From contig NC_033637.1 in assembly GCF_001540865.1 (NCBI RefSeq), positions 1,330,149 through 1,394,148 of the forward strand: 64,000 nt of DNA. The letters are read 5' to 3'. Origin of the DNA: Ananas comosus. Taxonomy: Eukaryota > Streptophyta > Magnoliopsida > Poales > Bromeliaceae. The notes beneath the pieces were generated by a model. The model ran no database searches and had not been told where the DNA came from. It saw only the letters and a list, made by a program, of their open reading frames with translations. The position numbers and the translations under genes are program-made. The stretch's first letter is position 1; every line of letters starts with the position of its first letter. Shown piece by piece: positions 1 through 12,937 of the stretch.

Positions 1-782
1 TGTTCTTGCCCAATGATACACGCACAAATTTGTTAAAAAATTATGAATGGACAATCTCTAATCACCCGTGACTCTTACTCAGATATATTAAAAATATTAT
101 ATACACACACATAATAACTCTTACATATATTGAGACAATTGTTATAAACATTTCTCCCTTTTCGTATGCTTAATTCAAGACCTATACATAGAGAACGAAA
201 AGAATTGAGAAGTGTCTCATAAAAAACAAAAAAAAAGCATATTTTTATTTGAAACTTTAATATTAAAAGAGATGTTCTTTCCAAAATAACTAAAATTTTA
301 AATTAATTCATAAAATATTCTAGCATGAACCAAATATTTTAAAAACATATAAAACTAAATGATGAAAAAATTTGACGGTACATATATCAGCTTCCTAATG
401 CTAATAAAAAAAGCAAAAAAAATATAAAAAAAATCTTACAAATAATATCGAATATAGATAGATTTAATGAGTATTATTATATATTAAAAAATGTTTAAAA
501 TCCGTTTTAAATCAAATAACTTAAAATCAATGGGATCGAGATGGTAAAATTCCAATCCATTTCAGATTACTTTTAAATTCGGAATCGGGTCGAGTTGGAT
601 GGCATCCGACCCGTTTTCATCCCTTCCGAGATCCGCAGTCGCAATGTCAACTCTTCTTCCTTCTAGTCTAACGCCCACTCCCCTCCCCAACAAAAAACCA
701 CCAAATTTATTACTAAACACATCTAAAAATTATTAAATATATGTAAAAATTCCTTCGTCTTCTTCCTCCTCTCGCTTGCCTC

Positions 783-818
<36 letters not shown>

Positions 819-832
819 CTCTCTCTCTCTCT
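1..832 (+). promoter_or_regulatory. Upstream region of the fucosyltransferase gene, with CT microsatellite
   Basis: AT-rich non-coding DNA. I see no gene on either strand; the short ORFs here look like chance. From about 540 to 640 a stretch rich in CCGACCC/GGGTCG words ends in CATCCCTT, which resembles one end of an hAT-type MITE, but I cannot find the partner end. A (CT)n tract at 783-832 runs straight into the ATG at 833 and is probably 5' leader. Confidence 0.5.
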
Positions 833-2967
833 ATGCTTCCCCTAAAACGCATCAACTACCTCGCTCCCATGCTCGCCTCCGCCCTCCTCCTCCTCCTCCT
901 CCTCTCCGGATCCCTCGAGTTCCCCTCCCTCTCCTCCCCCTTCCCCACGCCCTCCACCCCCGTCGCCACATTCGACCCTGTCGACCCCCGCCCCTCCGAC
1001 CCCTTCACCGACCTCCTCTCCGCCTTCGCAAGGTGGGACGCCGAGATCGGGTGCGCGCGGTTCAGGGACAGGTACGGCGGATGGACGGCGAGCGCGTCGG
1101 CGATCCAGGACTCCGACGGCGGGGGGGATTGCACGGTTACGGCGGGGGGGCTCCGGCATGTTAGCGTTGTTGTGAAGGGGTGGACCTGGATCCCGGACAA
1201 CCTCGACGGGTTCTACTCGTGCCGGTGCGGGATCACGTGCTTGTGGACGAAATCGGAAGCAGTCGTGGATAAGCCCGATGCCCTGTTGTACGAGAATGCG
1301 ATGCCTCCGAGGAAGGTATAATACTCGTCAATTTTAATTTCATTGATTTCGTCTTGTGTTGGGAGTAGAAATTGGAACCGAAATGGTGTTTTTCTTGGTG
1401 AATTTACTCAATTTGTGGGAAAGATGGTAATTTGTGGAGTCAAATGAGATTGAATAGTGTATATGTGCGTTGAATTGGGTGACGATTCTTGTAAAAAGGA
1501 AGCTCATATGAAGTCCTCGATGAAAAACTTAGCTTGTAGGGTGTTGGTGTATTTTGTTTACTTTATCAACGAGGGAATTTAACAAAAAGTTTGATCTTTG
1601 GTGCCCGATCTATAGTCTTGGGGCTTATCATATTCTTGTAGTCATGCTGAAATGCCCAATGCTGAAATCATACTTAATATAACGATTTTCTGAATCTTCT
1701 GTACTGCTTAATCACTCTGATATATCTGCGTTGTTTTATAACTTTGGCTGTTCAATTTGTTTTCTCAGAGACGCAAAGGCGATCCTCTCCGTGTGTATAT
1801 AGATCTTGAGGCTAGTAGGAAACCAACAGGTTTTGAGGACATTTTTATTGGCTATCATGCAAAAGATGATGTTCAAGCAACATATGCTGGAAAATCATTC
1901 CACATCAGCCGCAGTTACCATGTATCAACCCATAAAAGAAATGTAAGGTCGAATTTCATAAAGATTGAGAACATAAAGGCCTCATTTTTTTTTTCTTCAA
2001 TTTGAGTTATTTGGCTTAACTGCCACAGGTAAAAGGTTGTATATAATGTGATGTGGTGCTATCCTCCAGTTACATCCTCCTTAATCGTTTAGGGCTCATG
2101 CATGACTTTGCATTCTCAAGGCATCATTATTTGATTTGAATAAACCCATCAATTTGTATATTTGAATCATTGTGCATTATCTTAAGTCATGTTGACTCTA
2201 TGCTATACTAGAAAGATCTTCCAGCTTTGCAATGTGAAAATTTGACATTTTTATTCCCTGAAGAGCTTGTCATTCCTACATGTACCTCCATTTTGCCAAT
2301 GAGATTGCTTTGTTAAGAGCAATGAGCATCGTAGACCTAGGAGCTGTTCAAATTCTCAATTGACAAGTTACTTATGTAGTGGTGTTTTATTCATCAGGAT
2401 ATCCTTGTTTACTGGTCTTCTTCAAGGTGCCTCGAACAACGCGACCAGCTCGCCAAAAGCTTCCTCTCCCTTGTCCCCCATCATTCATTTGGCAAATGCT
2501 TGAACAATGTTGGCGGTCTGGATAAAGCCCTATCCTTCTATCCCGATTGCTCGGTCAGTGACAGCTCAGCACCGCATTGGTGGGACCATTTGCACTGCTC
2601 TATGTCCAATTATAAGTTCGTCCTCGCGATCGAGAACACCAGAACGGAGAGCTATGTGACAGAAAAGCTATTCTACGCCCTAGAGGCTGGGGCGGTGCCC
2701 ATCTACTTTGGTGCACCTAATGTGTGGGATTTTGTACCCCCGAACTCCATTATAGATGGATCCAAGTTTAAGTCTATAGAGGAATTGGCTTCTTATGTAA
2801 AAGCCCTCGCAGATGACCCAATAGCTTATGCGGAATATCATGCTTGGAGGAGGTGCGGGGTGGTGGGGAACTATGGGAGGACTCGTGCAGCTAGTCTTGA
2901 TACAGTGCCATGCCGGTTGTGTGAGTTGGTTAGTAGGAAAGGTGGGAGGAATGCCAGATCATTATGA
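833..2967 (+). CDS. FUT13: Alpha-1,4-fucosyltransferase (GT10, FUT13/FUCTC type), 3 exons
   Basis: Exons 833-1315, 1769-1942 and 2398-2967 join in phase 0 at GT-AG borders and give 408 residues, close to the roughly 400 of plant FUT13. The protein is a Golgi type II membrane enzyme: a short basic tail (LPLKR), a Leu-rich membrane anchor at about residues 7-26, a Pro-rich stem, then the GT10 catalytic domain. The fucosyltransferase signature lies at about residues 290-335 and contains YKFVLAIENT, VTEKLFYAL and VPIYFGAPNV; the C-terminus has the CRLC pair. The family moves fucose from GDP-fucose to GlcNAc on N-glycans to make the Lewis-a epitope (family knowledge). I start at ATG 833 because upstream in-frame sequence is only a CT repeat. 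The gene converges on the small minus-strand gene ending at 3442. Confidence 0.93.
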
Positions 2968-3441
2968 GGCTGAACTGCTTTTAAAATTTTCTCGTTGATA
3001 TTGGTTATATCATAGGTTGACACAAAAGGAAATTATCGTTTTTTCCCAGTTCGTTACATTTTTTTTTCTCTCTCTTTGCGACCTGAGTTATGTTGTTATT
3101 TGTATTTACATACTGCAATACAAACCTGTGTGGGATTGAGAAATTAAGCTGTTATTGTTGCAGTTGACTGACAACAACAGTGTAGTTGTATACTTATATA
3201 TGAATTGATTGATTTTCTATTCAACATACTACATTGCCTCTTGCGAAAGGTTAATAATACATTGTCTCTTGCGAAAGGTAAATAATACAGTGATTCTGGT
3301 AGCTAATTATTATTCAAATACCCATAAAGCAATTCGTTATAATGTGAAATGCTTAGTCGTTCTGACTAACAAGAGTTATATCATGCAGTAATATGATTTG
3401 ACATGTTTAATTCTTCAGAAGGCAGTTCGATCTTTTTTGCC
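2968..3441. other. Intergenic 3' region between convergent genes
   Basis: AT-rich DNA holding the 3' UTR of the fucosyltransferase gene and probably that of the minus-strand hypothetical gene. No repeat or ORF that I would defend. Confidence 0.4.
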
Positions 3442-4592
3442 TTATATTTGATTGGTATTAGAAGCTTCCTCATCGCCTTCTGTATGAAACTTCCACACTG
3501 TAGCCATTATACCCAGCGAAGAAGGCGATGAAGGTCTCGCCTTTCCATTTCTTTTTGTCTGCATTAGATACAAATAGATATGGAGAGGAAATAAGGAAAC
3601 TCGCGAAACTTTGTTTTCTTTCTGAATATGAATGAACTAAATGTTGCTCAGAATAAATATTGCCTTAGCTGCCGAGTTAAACTCTGATTTGTTCTTACCT
3701 TCTTTAGTGCATCTTTCCCTCTCCTCACACTTTGTAAGCTATCTGGCTTGTTCAAAACATACTCCTTCAATTCCTTGTCATCCATGGCTTCTATCATCGT
3801 AGTCTGTGTTCCAAATGCGATCGCATCAACAGCAGTGAGTTATGATACATAAAACAACGAACAAACTAGTTAGTTATAGTGTTTGAAACTGATTGAATTA
3901 ACCAATGTAAAAAAACATGGCATATTGAGTAGAAAATCATGAGTTAGGTTGAAAATCTGAGTTGTTACAGATGGACTTATTACAAATGCTAGTATAAATT
4001 TATCTTGAAGAATCCTAAAATAAAAGGACAAGAGCTTCGGCATGTTTAGTATTGTTTACATTTTGCATTTGTTGCTCTTCAAGATCTTTGCAATAAACAT
4101 CTAACCATGTAGTTATATTATTTTGGTGATGGTCTTGCTATGTGATCTTTAGAAGGATTAAAAAAATGTGCAGGAATAAAGAATATTATTACTGTAATTT
4201 TGTCTTTTTAGTGTGCTAGAAGGCCAGAAAGTGTAGTTTGGAAATTATCTTACAATAGCCAAATTAAAGAGTTTATTTCTTGTTGTTTTCCACCAAAAAG
4301 TCTTACCAGAACCAAAGATAGAAACAGAAAAGGACAACGCCAAATTTGAATCTCTTCTTGTTTATGAAGCAGGATGGTTGATTGACAGAAAATAGATATT
4401 GCATAGATATTATATTCTCACAGTAAACGACATCTGATTTATTACCCAAGAGACGAACTCATCTACTTCACTTCTGACGGTGGCTTCCTCCGCGTCGGCA
4501 ATCTTCTTCTGCTCCTGCCAAGAAAGGACTTCTGCCTCAGCAATCTTCTTCTTCTTCTTCTTCGTCTTACTCTTTAACTCTTCTTCGGACAT
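3442..4592 (-). CDS. Hypothetical small Lys/Glu-rich protein, 3 exons
   Basis: I do not recognise the family. Three minus-strand exons, 4446-4592, 3699-3803 and 3442-3558, all have canonical GT and AG borders. All join in phase 0 and end in TAA, giving 122 residues. The N-terminus starts MSEEELKSKT, has a run of six Lys, then a Glu/Ala-rich probable coiled segment. The middle exon reads MDDKELKEYVLNKPDSL, and the end carries MATVWKFHTEGDEE. No signal peptide or membrane segment is visible, and the composition fits a small nuclear or cytosolic protein (inference). The regular phase and clean junctions are the main evidence. Its first exon and upstream region are duplicated at 5135-5690 in degraded form. 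It could still be a chance assembly of short ORFs. Confidence 0.42.
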
Positions 4593-5690
4593 TCTCGTGA
4601 CCAAGATAAAGTATGAAAAACCAAAGGCACAAATTGTGCATGATATAAATAAGTATAGCCGAGATGTAACGTCTGTTGATTAGAAAGAAAAAAGGGATGA
4701 CTTTTCCCTATTTTGCTGGTTTTGGGCTGCTAAAAAAATTATTTAACTGTCGAATAGATTAGGCTGTGGAGAACATGTGATTGCTACTTATTTCTGCTTT
4801 TTAGGCTGCATGTTTATTGTTGGCCTAGGATTTTATATACTCTGTTTAAGAAATGCCTTGTTTATTTATTAATAAAAAAATACTATATCCACTTATTTTC
4901 TACAAAGCATTATTTTTTCAGACTTAGTAATCAGGTTCATGGCAACCACACCCTCTTGGTAAGCACCTTCATAAGGTGTTGTAGATTTTCAGAATCATAT
5001 AAAATATTTTATATACTCTTCCGCACCACATTTTATCAAACAAAAAAACACATAAAAATTTTGTAGAATACTTTTTATATTTATCACGTGAAATACATTT
5101 TGTTCTTATTCTGAGTCGACAATTTTCTTCTTCTTCTTCTTATTCTTTTAACCCTTCTTCGAACATCTCATAACCAAGGTGAAGTATGAAAAACCAAAGG
5201 CACAAATTGTGCATGATATAAAAAAGTATAGTCAATCTGTAACGTTTGTGAAGTATGAAGTAGAAAGGAATGATTTTTTTTCTGTTATGCTAATTTTAGG
5301 CTACTAAAAAAGTTATTTAACTGTCGCATAGATTAGGCTGTGGAGAACATGTGATTGCTACTTGTTTCTACTTTTTAGGCTACAAGTTTGGTGTTGGCTT
5401 AGGATTATATATATATACTTTGTATAAGAAGAGCATTGTTTATTTATTAATTAAAAATACTTCACCAACATATTTTTTTACAAAATATTATTTTTACAGA
5501 TTTAGTAATCAGGTTTATGGTCCCTCTTGATAAACACCTCCATAAGGTGTTGCAGATTTTCAAAATCATATAAAATATTTTATATGCTCTTCCAAACAAG
5601 TTTTATGTGAAAAAAGCACTTACATACAAATTTTGTAGAATACCATTTATATTTATCACGTGAAATGCATTAGGAGCCACCTAGAAGCCG
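4555..5690. repeat. Imperfect tandem duplication of about 0.55 kb, two copies
   Basis: Copy 1 is about 4555-5100 and copy 2 about 5135-5690. Both contain the blocks GAAAAACCAAAGGCACAAAT, TTAGTAATCAGGTT, ATAAGGTGTTG and TTTATCACGTGAAAT in the same order and orientation. Copy 1 includes the start codon and Lys-rich 5' coding end of the minus-strand hypothetical gene. In copy 2 that coding end has indels and an early stop, so it is a dead 5' fragment. Position 5690 to about 5900 holds unrelated unique sequence with no gene seen. Confidence 0.8.
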
Positions 5691-5902
5691 TCCTACAATA
5701 TTTTTTTTTCTCCAAGAAATTCCGCAAGCCTGTGACTTTTGCTACCGACTTTAGCAAGGTGAAGCACACTTAAACGAGCTAAAGTCTGCAAGACATCTTG
5801 TATCGGTGCCGACTTTGCCGGCCACTCTGCAAATCATCATGCACCATCACCGACTTCAGTGGGAGTGCCGCTATCAACCTCTATTGATCTAAAAGGACGT
5901 AG

Positions 5903-6441
5903 GGTCTGTTTGGCTTAACTTTTAAAAAAAATAATTTCTGAAAAAAATAATTTTAGTTTAGAGAAGTGTGAGTTTAGATAAGAATGATTTTTCTAAAGTG
6001 ATTTTGAAAAGCTATTTGGCAAAAAAATTTTTTGATGTTTGCGTAAATTAATATTTTTATTAAATTTTATTTTAAAATAATTTAAAATCTAAATTTAAAT
6101 TTGAATTAAAATTACAATTTTTAAATTTTAAAATTATACAAAATTTAAAATTTAATATTTTAATTTAAAAAATTTAAAATATAAAATTTAAAAATTTAAA
6201 ATAATTATGAAATTTAAAATACAAAATTTAAAATTTAAAAATATTAAATATAAATTTAAAAATATAAATAGTTAATGAAATTTAAAATATAAAATTTTAA
6301 TATTTAAAAATATAAATATAAATTTTAAATTTTAAAATTATAATTATAAATTTAAAATTTAAAAATTAAAATTTAAAATCTTAAATTTAAAATTAAAATT
6401 GAATTCAAAAGTACTTTTTAAAAGTAAGGCCAAACACAACC
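5903..6441. mobile_element. AT-rich MITE, PIF/Harbinger-like
   Basis: Left end GGTCTGTTTGGC and right end GCCAAACACAACC form terminal inverted repeats. They are flanked by a 3-bp TAG duplication (5900-5902 and 6442-6444). The inside is almost only A and T, with many AAATTTAAAAT words able to fold back. Length is 539 bp with no coding capacity. The GTTTGG terminus and 3-bp target duplication fit Tourist/Harbinger MITEs, though the usual target is TWA. It ends about 55 bp before the ATG of the CCA-enzyme gene, so it abuts or overlaps that promoter. Confidence 0.75.
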
Positions 6442-6476
6442 TAGGGAAAAGAGGCGACCAATAACTACTCCCAATC

Positions 6477-6697
6477 TATAAAAACAGAACGGATCAAATG
6501 TCTCTGCGCCTAAACCCCTCCCGCGTATTCACCCTCCATCGCCTCCGATTCCCGCCTCTTCGTCTCCTCCCACAAAAACCCCTCCATTTACCCTCGAGGC
6601 GACACCTAGGGTTTCGATCTCCTCCTATCTACGTACGCGTCGCGGGCGCCGCTCGATCCTCGGAGTCCCCTCGCTCTGTGAGAGGCGATCTAGGGTT
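6477..6697 (+). promoter_or_regulatory. TATA-like box and two telo-box motifs at the CCA-enzyme 5' end
   Basis: TATAAAAAC begins at 6477, only about 20 bp before the first in-frame ATG (6498). CTAGGGTTTCG occurs twice (near 6607 and 6690). This telo-box word is common in 5' leaders of plant translation-related genes. If the TATA box is used, transcription would begin at or after ATG 6498. Confidence 0.4.
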
Positions 6698-9600
6698 TCG
6701 TCCCCGATCACTCTGCGGCTGCGGCCACGGCCTCGCTCGATCCATGGAGGCCGCTCACGCGGTGAGGGATCGGATCGATCTCACGGAGAAGGAGGAGAAG
6801 ATCTTCGGGCGCCTGCTCGATGTGGTTCGCCATTTCAAGCTGGAGACCCAGCTGCGTGTCGCCGGAGGTTGGGTTCGAGATAAGGTTCGGATTCTTCACT
6901 CTTAATCCTTTCCCTTTTGCATTCGCTTTTTTTTTTCGCTTATTTGATTCTAGAAATGATCTTTTGATGATGCAATTCGATTACTCAAGAGTTTGGTTTG
7001 ATTATTTCTTCCCCTACAGCTTTTGGGAAAAGATTGTTATGATATAGATATCGCCTTGGACAACATGTTGGGCCGAGATTTCTGTGAAAAAGTTAATGAG
7101 TACCTCAAATTTGTAGGCGAAGAACAACAAGGAATTGGTGTTATACAGTGGTATGCCATTTTTCTCCTGCTGTTCTTTTTGATCTGAATGGATTATGCAC
7201 ATCACAATGTATCTGTTATCGTGTACTTGCTATATGAAATATACATATTTTTCTATATTAAGGAATCAATAAACCTGATACGTTTTGAAGTAATAGGTGC
7301 CGATTTATATTATTCATGCAGTGTTGCAGCCGGTGGCCATGGCATATCATTATTAGCGTTTCAAATTTAACTTGTCTTGAACAAACATTTACGATAACCC
7401 ATGGTGCAGAATAAAATGCCCGTGAATAATTTTCTTCTTTATATGCATATGAGCTTAAAAGTGAATATTTGGTCTCTTGACATTTTCAAATTATGATTTT
7501 TGATGTGATGCTTATTTCTTTGCTGCAGCAACCCAGATCAATCTAAGCACTTGGAAACCGCTAGGATGCGCATCTGTGACACTTGGATCGATTTTGTGAA
7601 CTTGAGATCTGAAACCTATGCTGAGAACAGTCGCATCCCGACCATGGTATTCAAAAGTCTTAGATTTTCTTTTTATTTTAATATCTTAGATTTCTTAAAT
7701 TCTGCATTATTTTATGTGCCTTTTATTATGTTTCATCTCTGTTAGGATGTGTTCCATTGTGCGGTAAAGCATTTTATCAAAACAGAATTTTTTTAATTGA
7801 TTTACTGTCTGTTTAGAAATTCGGAACTGCTGAAGAAGATGCATATCGAAGGGATCTAACCATCAACAGGTAATAAACTGTAAGCTAAAAGGAAGTCCTG
7901 TTTCAATGTTATGCGGTGATATTTTTAAAAAGGGGGAAAAAAACTGTTGGCATCATGAGAAAAATAATATGTTTAGACCATGCTAGAATGGTAAGAATAT
8001 ATCTTACTAGAACTTCCTTCTTATAGGTAGTACATTTCATGTTACTTTTAAGTGGAAATAAGTCGTTTCTCCCATTCAAATTTCAAAGCAACCTTAATTT
8101 TGGTTTCAGTTGAGTTTCAGTTTTGTTGTCTTAGTAGTTTTTTGTCTCTATCCAGATGTCATTACAAAAATTTCCATGTTTCTTAGAAACATGCAATACA
8201 TATGGATAATGACTATTGAGGCGTTGCAGAGCTGCCTGATACTTCTAACTCTTAACTAAACTTCCTATTAAAATGATTCTCAACTGTCTCATCAAGCTGT
8301 AACGTTCTGGTAAAAGAGGATTAAGATGACTGATCTCCTAAGTTATTTGAGGATACACAGGCTCGATCTACATAGAATCAGATAAAGGCCAAAATAAGTA
8401 TGTTGGCTAGCCGCCTTAAGTTTCTATTTTATTTTATCTTTTTTATGCTTGATAGGAACAGTTCCAATGTGCTTTTACTTTGTACTAAGGGATGACTTTT
8501 CTCATTTATCCTTGAAATTATTGATATCCATGTTCTTCGAGTCATGCTTTCTTCTGACAGAAAGATTCAGTAGTTTTCCCCTTCTATACACTCAAATTCA
8601 AGCATTATACACGAAGGCAAGCGGAAATACGCTGCTAACATTCTCTGCTCTCTAGTTCCCTCTTGCAATATATTACAGTTCTAACTGTACTTATTTTGTG
8701 TAATCTTTAGCTACTATTGCTATTTATGTAATTCCGTTGCAACTGGTTCTGCTCATGTTTTACCATTGAAGTGTTCTCTTTTGACAGCCTTTTCTATAAT
8801 ATCAACACTAATTCAGTTGAAGATGTAACTGGAAGAGGTTGGTTTTTCTCCTCTTCTTCTGTGTAAGTAGTCAAATCTTGATAACATTTTTTTGGTCGGA
8901 GGTCCAGAATTGCTCATGACTTACTTAATCTTATTTAATTCAGGCATCCAAGATCTGAAGTCCGGGCATATTGTTACTCCTTTGCCACCAAAAGCAACTT
9001 TTTTGGATGATCCCCTTAGGGTTCTTCGAGCAATTCGATTTGGTACTCTAGCAAGCATCTTTAAATTTTAATTACTTTATTAGAAGTAACTTTCAGCCAA
9101 TATGCTAGCTACTGTTGTAAGTTATTGGACTGTTCTGGTAACTTTTTTGAGTTTTTTTAGTCACTTCAATCTGAAAAAGTTGATGATAAATAATATACAT
9201 TAATTATTGGTAAGGAACAAACATTTAGTTCAACGATATGCTTAAAATAAATAATATATCTTTTGACTTTTCATCAAAAACTTAAATTATCATGATACCT
9301 TTTTCTTTGTAATAATGAATACGATGTTGTGTTTACAACATATTATTTTCCAATTGATGATCTTAATAAGATGCCATATCTCATATGATATTTGATATTA
9401 TACATTTGGTACATGTCACAGTTCAACCCCTGTTAAATTTTCAACCTCGATCCTCTCTTTTCGTCTGTCCAATAAGCTGTTTGGTTTTGTGTACAGTGAG
9501 TAGTTATTGTCCATCGTTAGGATTGTCAGACTATAATTCTTTTGACAGCGGGATGATAGTGAGATTGAAGTACTTAAATTTGATTAGTGCAAAAAGTTTT

Positions 9601-12600
9601 CACTGATCTGATTATTCATCCATCTGTTTCTAAATAAAAGACTTCATGTGTAAATAGACTTTGTATAAGACTAACCTGTATATACGGTAAGTTCTGATTC
9701 CACTCTTAATGCTGTTAGGTGCTAGGTTTGATTTTGAATTGGCTGAAGAGTTGAAAGAAGCTGCTTCTGACGAGGAAGTAAAAACTGCACTTGCAAATAA
9801 GATCAGCAGAGAGCGGATTGGACATGAGGTATTTTCCTTTTCTGTTTTCTCTTCCCATATCAAATTTTCTGTAGCACATAATTTTTTCCCCAATAGATAT
9901 AGATTTAGAGATTTAGCTATATGTATCTTTTTTCTTTTCTTTTGTTTTTTTAACTTTTTTCTCTTTTTTCGCTTAACTTGATAGTGAATGCTTCATGGTA
10001 TTTATGCACAGGTTGATCTGATGATGTCTGACAAGCAACCTGCTAAAGCAATGGCATACATTCATGATTTGAAATTATTTTATGTTGTATTTACTTTCCC
10101 AGAAAATCCACAGCCTGCAGTTACCGAGCAATGTGACAGGTTTTCCTTTAACTTCTGTTACTTTTTAAGGCATGCAATGAATGAATATTTCACTTGATAT
10201 CATCAGAAGTGGTTGAAGAAAATTCATTAGGTTAGCTTATAGATAGCTATCTGTTCTTCTCCTTGTGGAGAGCATGATCAATGCATTTTGAGAGCATAGT
10301 TAACATTCCTTCTTATCTAAAAATGTATAGGCCTTGAAATTTAATATTTGATCTTTGTGAGATTGCTCTGACATGTTTCTTGTTCATATAGGCCTTGCAT
10401 TGAAATGTTAGTGGTTGGATACATTTGATGTATGAGTTAATAGCTTGTGCAAAAGGCTGAAAGCACATGGTTTTCTCAAAGAGTTACATAATTATTGCAT
10501 TTTTTCTTAAAGAGTTATCACATTATGCAGGTATTGTATATTACATATAAATGCAGCATGGACCCTTCTACAATCTATTGGCTACTCGATATTTAGTGTA
10601 AGTCATTTATTAGCTGCTGATATCCCAAAATTTTATTTTCATTTTCTAGAGCACATATTGTAGAAACGACATCATTCTACATTCTTAGATACAATCCATG
10701 CAGTCTTATTATGATTGCATACTATGCTTTCCTTATACATATTTTTACTCGTTCTCAGGATGAACAGCGCAGGCTTTACTTGTATGCATCTTTATTTCTT
10801 CCTGTGAGAAGTACGATATACATTGACAAAAAATCAAAACAGGTAATTTGTCCGTCTTGTTATGTTAATATCATTTTCCTTTTCATATAAGCGAATTGTA
10901 CTTATATTTTCTCTACTGAGATGAAAATGTTGTTCATGTTTCATGCTTCCCTCTTCAGCGTAAAAATTAGTTACTCTCTATACCTTTGAAAAAGGCTATG
11001 ACCTTTGTCTTAAATAATCCAAACAATACTTCTGTTGGTATTGTACATATATCAACCATTGAATGAGCTGGCAATACATTTGGTTTGTGATGAGAAGAGA
11101 AGATAAGTGGGAGTAGGGCTAGAGGGTGAATGTTTAACAATAACATAAGACATGTTGTTTTGCGATAACTTTGTTATTTATAGATGGACTTCAGAGGTCA
11201 CCTTTGTTTGTCCATGCTTGCTTTGTATTTGAACACTTCAATTTTCCTTTGTTCCACTAAAGAGTTGGAAAAATTAAATAGATCTATTTGCTATAGTGAT
11301 GATGATTGGTTATCTATACCATTTTGATTTTGGTAATACCTGCTCGACCAGACCACAATTATATTTTGTCCGTTAGTCAGACACTTGTTATGAGACTTAC
11401 GAGTCATAAACTTTGCAGGTTCCTGTTGCGAGTTACATCATTCGAGATTCTCTAAAACTGAAAGCTAGTGATGCTGAAATGGTATGTCAACCCCTAAGAA
11501 AGCTTTTGTGAAGTTTGCCAAGGGGAGGCTTCTTCTATGCTCTTTACCCAATTTTACTCCGTTGGTTCATCATCAATTCTAATCTTTTTTTCCTTTCATT
11601 TTGACGTGTCATCTACTTGTAGGTAACAAACTTACACGCGGCCTGTGAGAAGTTTGTTGATCTAATCCCTTTTCTGGAGTCAAATGAGGATTCAGAAGAT
11701 CTTAGAGTAAAGCTAGAAGATGAATACCTCGAGATACCACCAGCTTCGACCAAACGAGTTTTGGCAGGTTGAGGGCGGTTTTTTGTTGTTTATTTGAAGT
11801 TTTTGTGTTCTATCTTATTGGCCACTCCCATACGAAAATTTCTGGTTCTGTTAATAGATTTCTTACTTTAAGAATTTGGCAATATTAAATGATCTACACA
11901 CTACAAGTAGGAAAAGAATCTGCTACTGTTTCTCTATGCTAATTGAATGCCAATATAACATGATAACGACTCACTCGCATAGACTGAGCCTGCACACTTT
12001 CTTGGCTAGTCAAGCAGAAACAAATATCCAAAAGCTTACTACGCTGATTTGTTTGGCTTTTGTGCACTGTCGTATATATATTATTGTCTTTTTATATTGC
12101 ATGTAATTATTTTATGAAGCAAAATAGTAATGTGTGCGCTTCTGTTGGCAATTCTTGTCGGATATGTCTGTTACCATCCATTTTTCATGCTATGGTTATA
12201 TTAGGCTTGATTCAAATACTCACAATGTTGAGAATGGACTGAACAGGGTTGCTGCTTCGTCAAATAAAAGACTTTTGGCGCGTTGCTTTGTTAATTTCCA
12301 CTCTACTACACCCTAAGGCAAGTCATACCTGTGATACTCTCAACAGTCACACTGAACTGGACAGAAGAAGAGAAATATTTGGAAAATTTGAGAGCGCAAT
12401 AACTCAACTTGGTAATTAATTTTTCTGATACTTTTTATCTATAATCATTTGTGCTGATTATTATTATTATTTTTGTAATTATTTGTGCTGAGTTGCCATT
12501 TGTAGATGATAGTTTGTGGGAAACTATTCGTTGTTTCTTTCTTTGCATGTTCAGGGAGTTGATTCCTTTTATTTCTTTTGCTTCCTCTTTAAATAAGTCA

Positions 12601-12937
12601 CTATTGTGTTCGCTCGCTACCAATTATTTCTTTGGTTGATTTGTTTAGATCTCGACCACGTGTGGAAAATGAAGTTATTGCTTGACGGGAAGGCAATGAT
12701 GGGAGTTCTACAGCTTAAATCGGGAGGGCCATCAATTGGGAAATGGGTAAAACAAGTTACTGTTATGTTAGAAGCTGATATGAGCTTTTCTATCTGCTTA
12801 CAATTATTAATGCTTGTTTGCAGCAACGAAGGCTGCTAAAGTGGCAGCTTGCCCATCCAAATGGAACAACGGAAGAGTGCATTGATTGGATAAAGCAATC
12901 TCAAGCGAAACGCCAGAAAATAGATTGTTCCGCTTGA
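6498..12937 (+). CDS. tRNA nucleotidyltransferase (CCA-adding enzyme), 15 exons
   Basis: Exons: 6498-6884, 7020-7150, 7529-7646, 7817-7869, 8788-8837, 8944-9042, 9719-9828, 10012-10139, 10531-10597, 10759-10842, 11419-11481, 11623-11767, 12247-12411, 12649-12746, 12824-12937. All have GT-AG borders and matching phases, giving 603 residues, normal for plants. This is a class II nucleotidyltransferase that adds CCA to tRNA 3' ends without a template. Visible motifs: GGWVRDKLLGKDCYDIDIAL (about 123-142, with the two catalytic Asp), RRDLTIN (223-229), DDPLRVLRAIRF (268-279) and ERIGHE (311-316). The first 82 residues are rich in Arg, Ser and Pro and look like an organelle presequence. A second in-frame Met at 6744 (MEAAH) would give a cytosolic/nuclear form. 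It converges on the TRAPPC12-like gene. Confidence 0.95.
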
